Assembly: GCA_012798865.1 (NCBI GenBank)
Contig: JAAZMK010000023.1
Coordinates: forward strand, 1 to 7,558
From: Clostridiaceae bacterium
GTDB lineage: Bacteria > Bacillota > Clostridia > Saccharofermentanales > DTU023
Length of the DNA stretch: 7,558 nucleotides
Reading direction: 5' to 3'
Part shown: piece by piece, positions 5,343 to 7,558 of the stretch
How positions within the stretch are numbered: position 1 is the first letter of the stretch
Layout: every line of letters starts with the position of its first letter
Made by a program: the position numbers and the translations under genes
The notes under the pieces: model-generated
The model's input: the letters and a program-made list of their open reading frames with translations, nothing else
Databases searched by the model: none
What the model was told of the DNA's origin: nothing

Positions 5343-6062
5343 ATGGCACCTATTTCCTCAAAAGCAAGAAAATACATCCCGGAGATTACTTCTCCCCTTC
5401 GCAGAGATATCATCGAAATGCCGCGGGTTATCGCCGCATGTTCCGGTATTCGGATTTTCGGGAAGCGCATTAAATCGATCATCTATACGACAGATGCGGC
5501 GCAAGCGATCAATCACAATGCCGATGCGCTCATCGCTGTCTATCCGTTCACGCCGCACCCCGCCATTACGAGTGCGATCATAGGGATTTCACCCGTTCCC
5601 GTCTTTGCCGGAGTAGGCGGCGGTACGACGGGCGGCAAACGATGCGCTCAGATCGCCATGTTCGCTGAGGCACAGGGTGCTATCGGTCTTGTTGTCAACT
5701 CACCGACAACACTCGAGACCATACGCGACATTCGAGCGGTTGTCGACACGCCTATTGTCTGTACGATCGTGTCGGAGTACATGGATATAGATTTGCGAGT
5801 GGAGGCGGGCGTTCAAATCTTCAATGTAAGCGGAGCTGAGCGCACGGTCGACATTGTCAAAAGCATTCGTAAACGTTATCCGACGATCCCCATCATCGCG
5901 ACAGGCGGCTCAACGGATGAAACAATACTCAGAACGATTGAGGCGGGCGCGAATGCTATCACGTATACTCCGCCGACAAGCGCCCAGCTTTTCAAAATCA
6001 AAATGGATAAATACCGAAAAATGGCGCAAGACGAATACAAAAACAGCCATCAACTGAGCTGA
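5343..6062 (+). CDS. Conserved TIM-barrel protein of unassigned function (often labelled hydrolase)
   Basis: This 239-residue soluble protein is predicted to be a beta/alpha barrel. Visible landmarks are IRIFGKRIKSIIYTTD (36-51), DALIAVYPFTPHP (61-73), a glycine-rich VFAGVGGGTTGGKR (87-100), IFNVSGAERT (159-168), IIATGGSTDET (184-194) and EAGANAITYTPPT (200-212). The late GG motif resembles the phosphate-binding turn of phosphate-binding TIM barrels. From memory, close relatives are widespread in Firmicutes and are annotated only as hydrolase or conserved protein, so substrate and reaction are unknown. I chose the ATG at 5343 because AAAGGAA lies just upstream with good spacing; an in-frame ATG at 5328 lacks an RBS and contains this one. 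The tldD-like gene follows after 113 bp in the same direction. Confidence 0.8.
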   Translation: MAPISSKARKYIPEITSPLRRDIIEMPRVIAACSGIRIFGKRIKSIIYTTDAAQAINHNADALIAVYPFTPHPAITSAIIGISPVPVFAGVGGGTTGGKRCAQIAMFAEAQGAIGLVVNSPTTLETIRDIRAVVDTPIVCTIVSEYMDIDLRVEAGVQIFNVSGAERTVDIVKSIRKRYPTIPIIATGGSTDETILRTIEAGANAITYTPPTSAQLFKIKMDKYRKMAQDEYKNSHQLS

Positions 6063-6175
6063 AAATATTTACATAAGGCTAACGTGTTTCGGTGAGCGCG
6101 GGCGTTATGCTGACGGCGCCAATACCGAGTTTCGTAGTATCATAACCCCATAGAATATAGAAAGAAAGGTTGTCT

Positions 6176-7558
6176 ATGCTTAGCGATACACTATTTGAAT
6201 ACAAACGGTATTTTATCGATGGGGCGGAAAGCGAGTTGCGCGCACAGCATAACGCAAGTCGGCGCGTCTCTTTTCTGGATGGTCAAATGATCGGCAACGT
6301 TCGCCAAGATTATAAAGGCGTGAGTGCGCGTGTAAGACGCGGAGGTCTTTATGGTTTCTCCTCAAAGGGTGAATATACACAAGAATCAGTAGAAAGCGTG
6401 TTGAAGGAAGCTTCGAACAATGCGCTTTTTCTCGAGCAGCATGCCAAGCCGACGAAGAGTTTTCTTCCGCCCGTACCAAGCGGAAGGATGGAGCTGAAAG
6501 ATTCCGTCAACGATCCAGAGCAGTCTTTTTATATCGAACTCTGTCGTGTGTTGGATGCGTACATCGTTGCCCGTTGCCCGGATATTATCAGTCGACGCGT
6601 CGCCGCATATAGCGACACGGTCGAGAAAGTGATCACCGTTTCGAATGGATACGACGCACATGTCGTCACGCCCAGAAGTTATGTGTATGTCTTCTTGACG
6701 GGAAAGTCAGCCGCGGGCATGCCAGTTGATGTGATGGCGGTTGTTGGCGGATTTGACACCATTGACAAGAATTTTATCGATCTCGACGAAGCGAAAGCGA
6801 AGGTCGACACTCTGTATGAGCAACTGATGCAAAAATGTGACGGCGTCTATGCGAAGGCGGGCGAGGCGATGTGCATTCTGTCCGGTCGCATGGCGGGTAT
6901 GCTCGCCCATGAAGCAGTAGGGCATACAGTGGAAGCCGATCTTGTTCAGAGCGGGTCGGTGTCGGCGCACTTGCTCGGCAAACAAGTCGCTTCGGAGAAG
7001 GTGTCGATGGTCGATTTTGCGCATACAGCCTACGGCAAGCCTACACCTCTTCCTGTCTATGTTGATGATGAAGGCGTCAAGGCTGAAGACGCCGTATTGA
7101 TTCGAGATGGCATCTTGACGGAGTACTTGAACAGTCGCCAGTCTGCCGAACTTTTCGGCATGACGCCTCGCGGCAATGCGCGCGCGTGGCTTTTCTCCGA
7201 CGAACCCCTGATCCGCATGCGCAACACAGCGATTGTGCCGGGAGACGACAAGCTCGAAGACATGATCGCCTCTGTGGACGACGGATATTATTTGGTTGCG
7301 TCGGGCAACGGACAGGCGGACATGACGGGTGAGTTCATGTTCGGCGTGACGATCGGCTATGAGATTAAGAATGGCAAGCTCGGACGCGCCATGCTTGACA
7401 CGACGATCTCCGGTGTCGCCTTTGAGATGTTGAAGACGGTCGATATGGTTTCCGATGAAGTGGAGTGGGAGAGTTCCGGTTTTTGCGGTAAGAAACAGGC
7501 GATGACGGTAGGGATGGGTGGTCCGCACATTCGTTGCCGTTTGACGATGGGAGGAAAA
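6176..7558 (+). CDS. tldD: TldD-type metallopeptidase, 3' end just outside the window
   Basis: 461 codons are visible without a stop. TldD proteins are about 450-480 residues and the final visible part (VGMGGPHIRCRLTMGGK) matches the family's conserved C-terminus, so probably only a few codons are missing. The metal site HEAVGH (245-250), followed by Glu253, is the HExxxH motif of TldD. Cys437 in GFCGKK is the likely third zinc ligand, as in E. coli TldD. PmbA/TldE lacks this motif, so TldD is preferred. In E. coli TldD and TldE form a cytosolic heterodimer that trims unfolded peptides such as microcin B17 precursor. A tldE/pmbA partner may lie beyond the right edge. The ATG at 6176 follows AAAGGT with a 5-nt spacer. 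No strong promoter is visible in the 113-bp gap, so transcription may come from 5230. Confidence 0.93.
   Translation, partial: MLSDTLFEYKRYFIDGAESELRAQHNASRRVSFLDGQMIGNVRQDYKGVSARVRRGGLYGFSSKGEYTQESVESVLKEASNNALFLEQHAKPTKSFLPPVPSGRMELKDSVNDPEQSFYIELCRVLDAYIVARCPDIISRRVAAYSDTVEKVITVSNGYDAHVVTPRSYVYVFLTGKSAAGMPVDVMAVVGGFDTIDKNFIDLDEAKAKVDTLYEQLMQKCDGVYAKAGEAMCILSGRMAGMLAHEAVGHTVEADLVQSGSVSAHLLGKQVASEKVSMVDFAHTAYGKPTPLPVYVDDEGVKAEDAVLIRDGILTEYLNSRQSAELFGMTPRGNARAWLFSDEPLIRMRNTAIVPGDDKLEDMIASVDDGYYLVASGNGQADMTGEFMFGVTIGYEIKNGKLGRAMLDTTISGVAFEMLKTVDMVSDEVEWESSGFCGKKQAMTVGMGGPHIRCRLTMGGK

Noticed and set aside
6707..7528. Long minus-strand open frame of 273 codons
   Set aside because: It lies wholly antisense to the TldD coding region, whose family motifs are unmistakable. 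The reverse translation has no recognisable domain.

Overview
The window looks like chromosome from a low-to-mid GC Firmicute-type anaerobe. The evidence is the strong AAGGAGG-type ribosome binding sites, a PerR-type peroxide regulator, and an FAD reductase of the NADH:rubredoxin or NirB-like class that anaerobes use against oxygen and peroxide. A member of the Negativicutes or a related Clostridia-like lineage would fit, but the sequence alone does not fix the genus. No rRNA, tRNA, CRISPR array or transposase gene is visible.

Layout. The left 4.9 kb is read leftward (minus strand). From right to left it holds: an FAD/NAD-dependent reductase (3723-4883) with a clear sigma-A promoter; a possible terminator hairpin (3679-3718); a rhomboid intramembrane protease (2929-3591); and, 16 bp after it, a 671-residue fusion of a CutC-like TIM barrel to a GH29 alpha-L-fucosidase domain (897-2912). 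Then come a repeat-bearing intergenic region (about 730-860), a PerR-type Fur-family regulator (205-645) with its own promoter, and the start codon of a further leftward gene at the window edge (base 4). A degenerate 16-bp tandem repeat (129-241) runs through the 3' end of the regulator gene.

The right part is read rightward. It holds a 239-residue TIM-barrel protein of a conserved family without assigned function (5343-6062), then a TldD-type metallopeptidase (6176 to the right edge, lacking only its last few codons). The divergent 459-bp intergenic region between the two halves contains both promoters. Between them lies a roughly 130-bp element with 17-bp terminal inverted repeats and internal direct repeats, resembling a non-autonomous relative of IS21-type ends. 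It also carries several palindromes that could be operators.

How the genes fit together. PerR and the rubredoxin-reductase-like enzyme belong to the same physiology (peroxide and oxygen defence in anaerobes), but I see no convincing PerR box in front of the reductase. The rhomboid and CutC-fucosidase genes look co-transcribed. The fucosidase has no signal peptide, so it should act on imported fucosylated sugars inside the cell. The most noteworthy item is the CutC-GH29 fusion, which links the poorly understood CutC fold to glycan breakdown.
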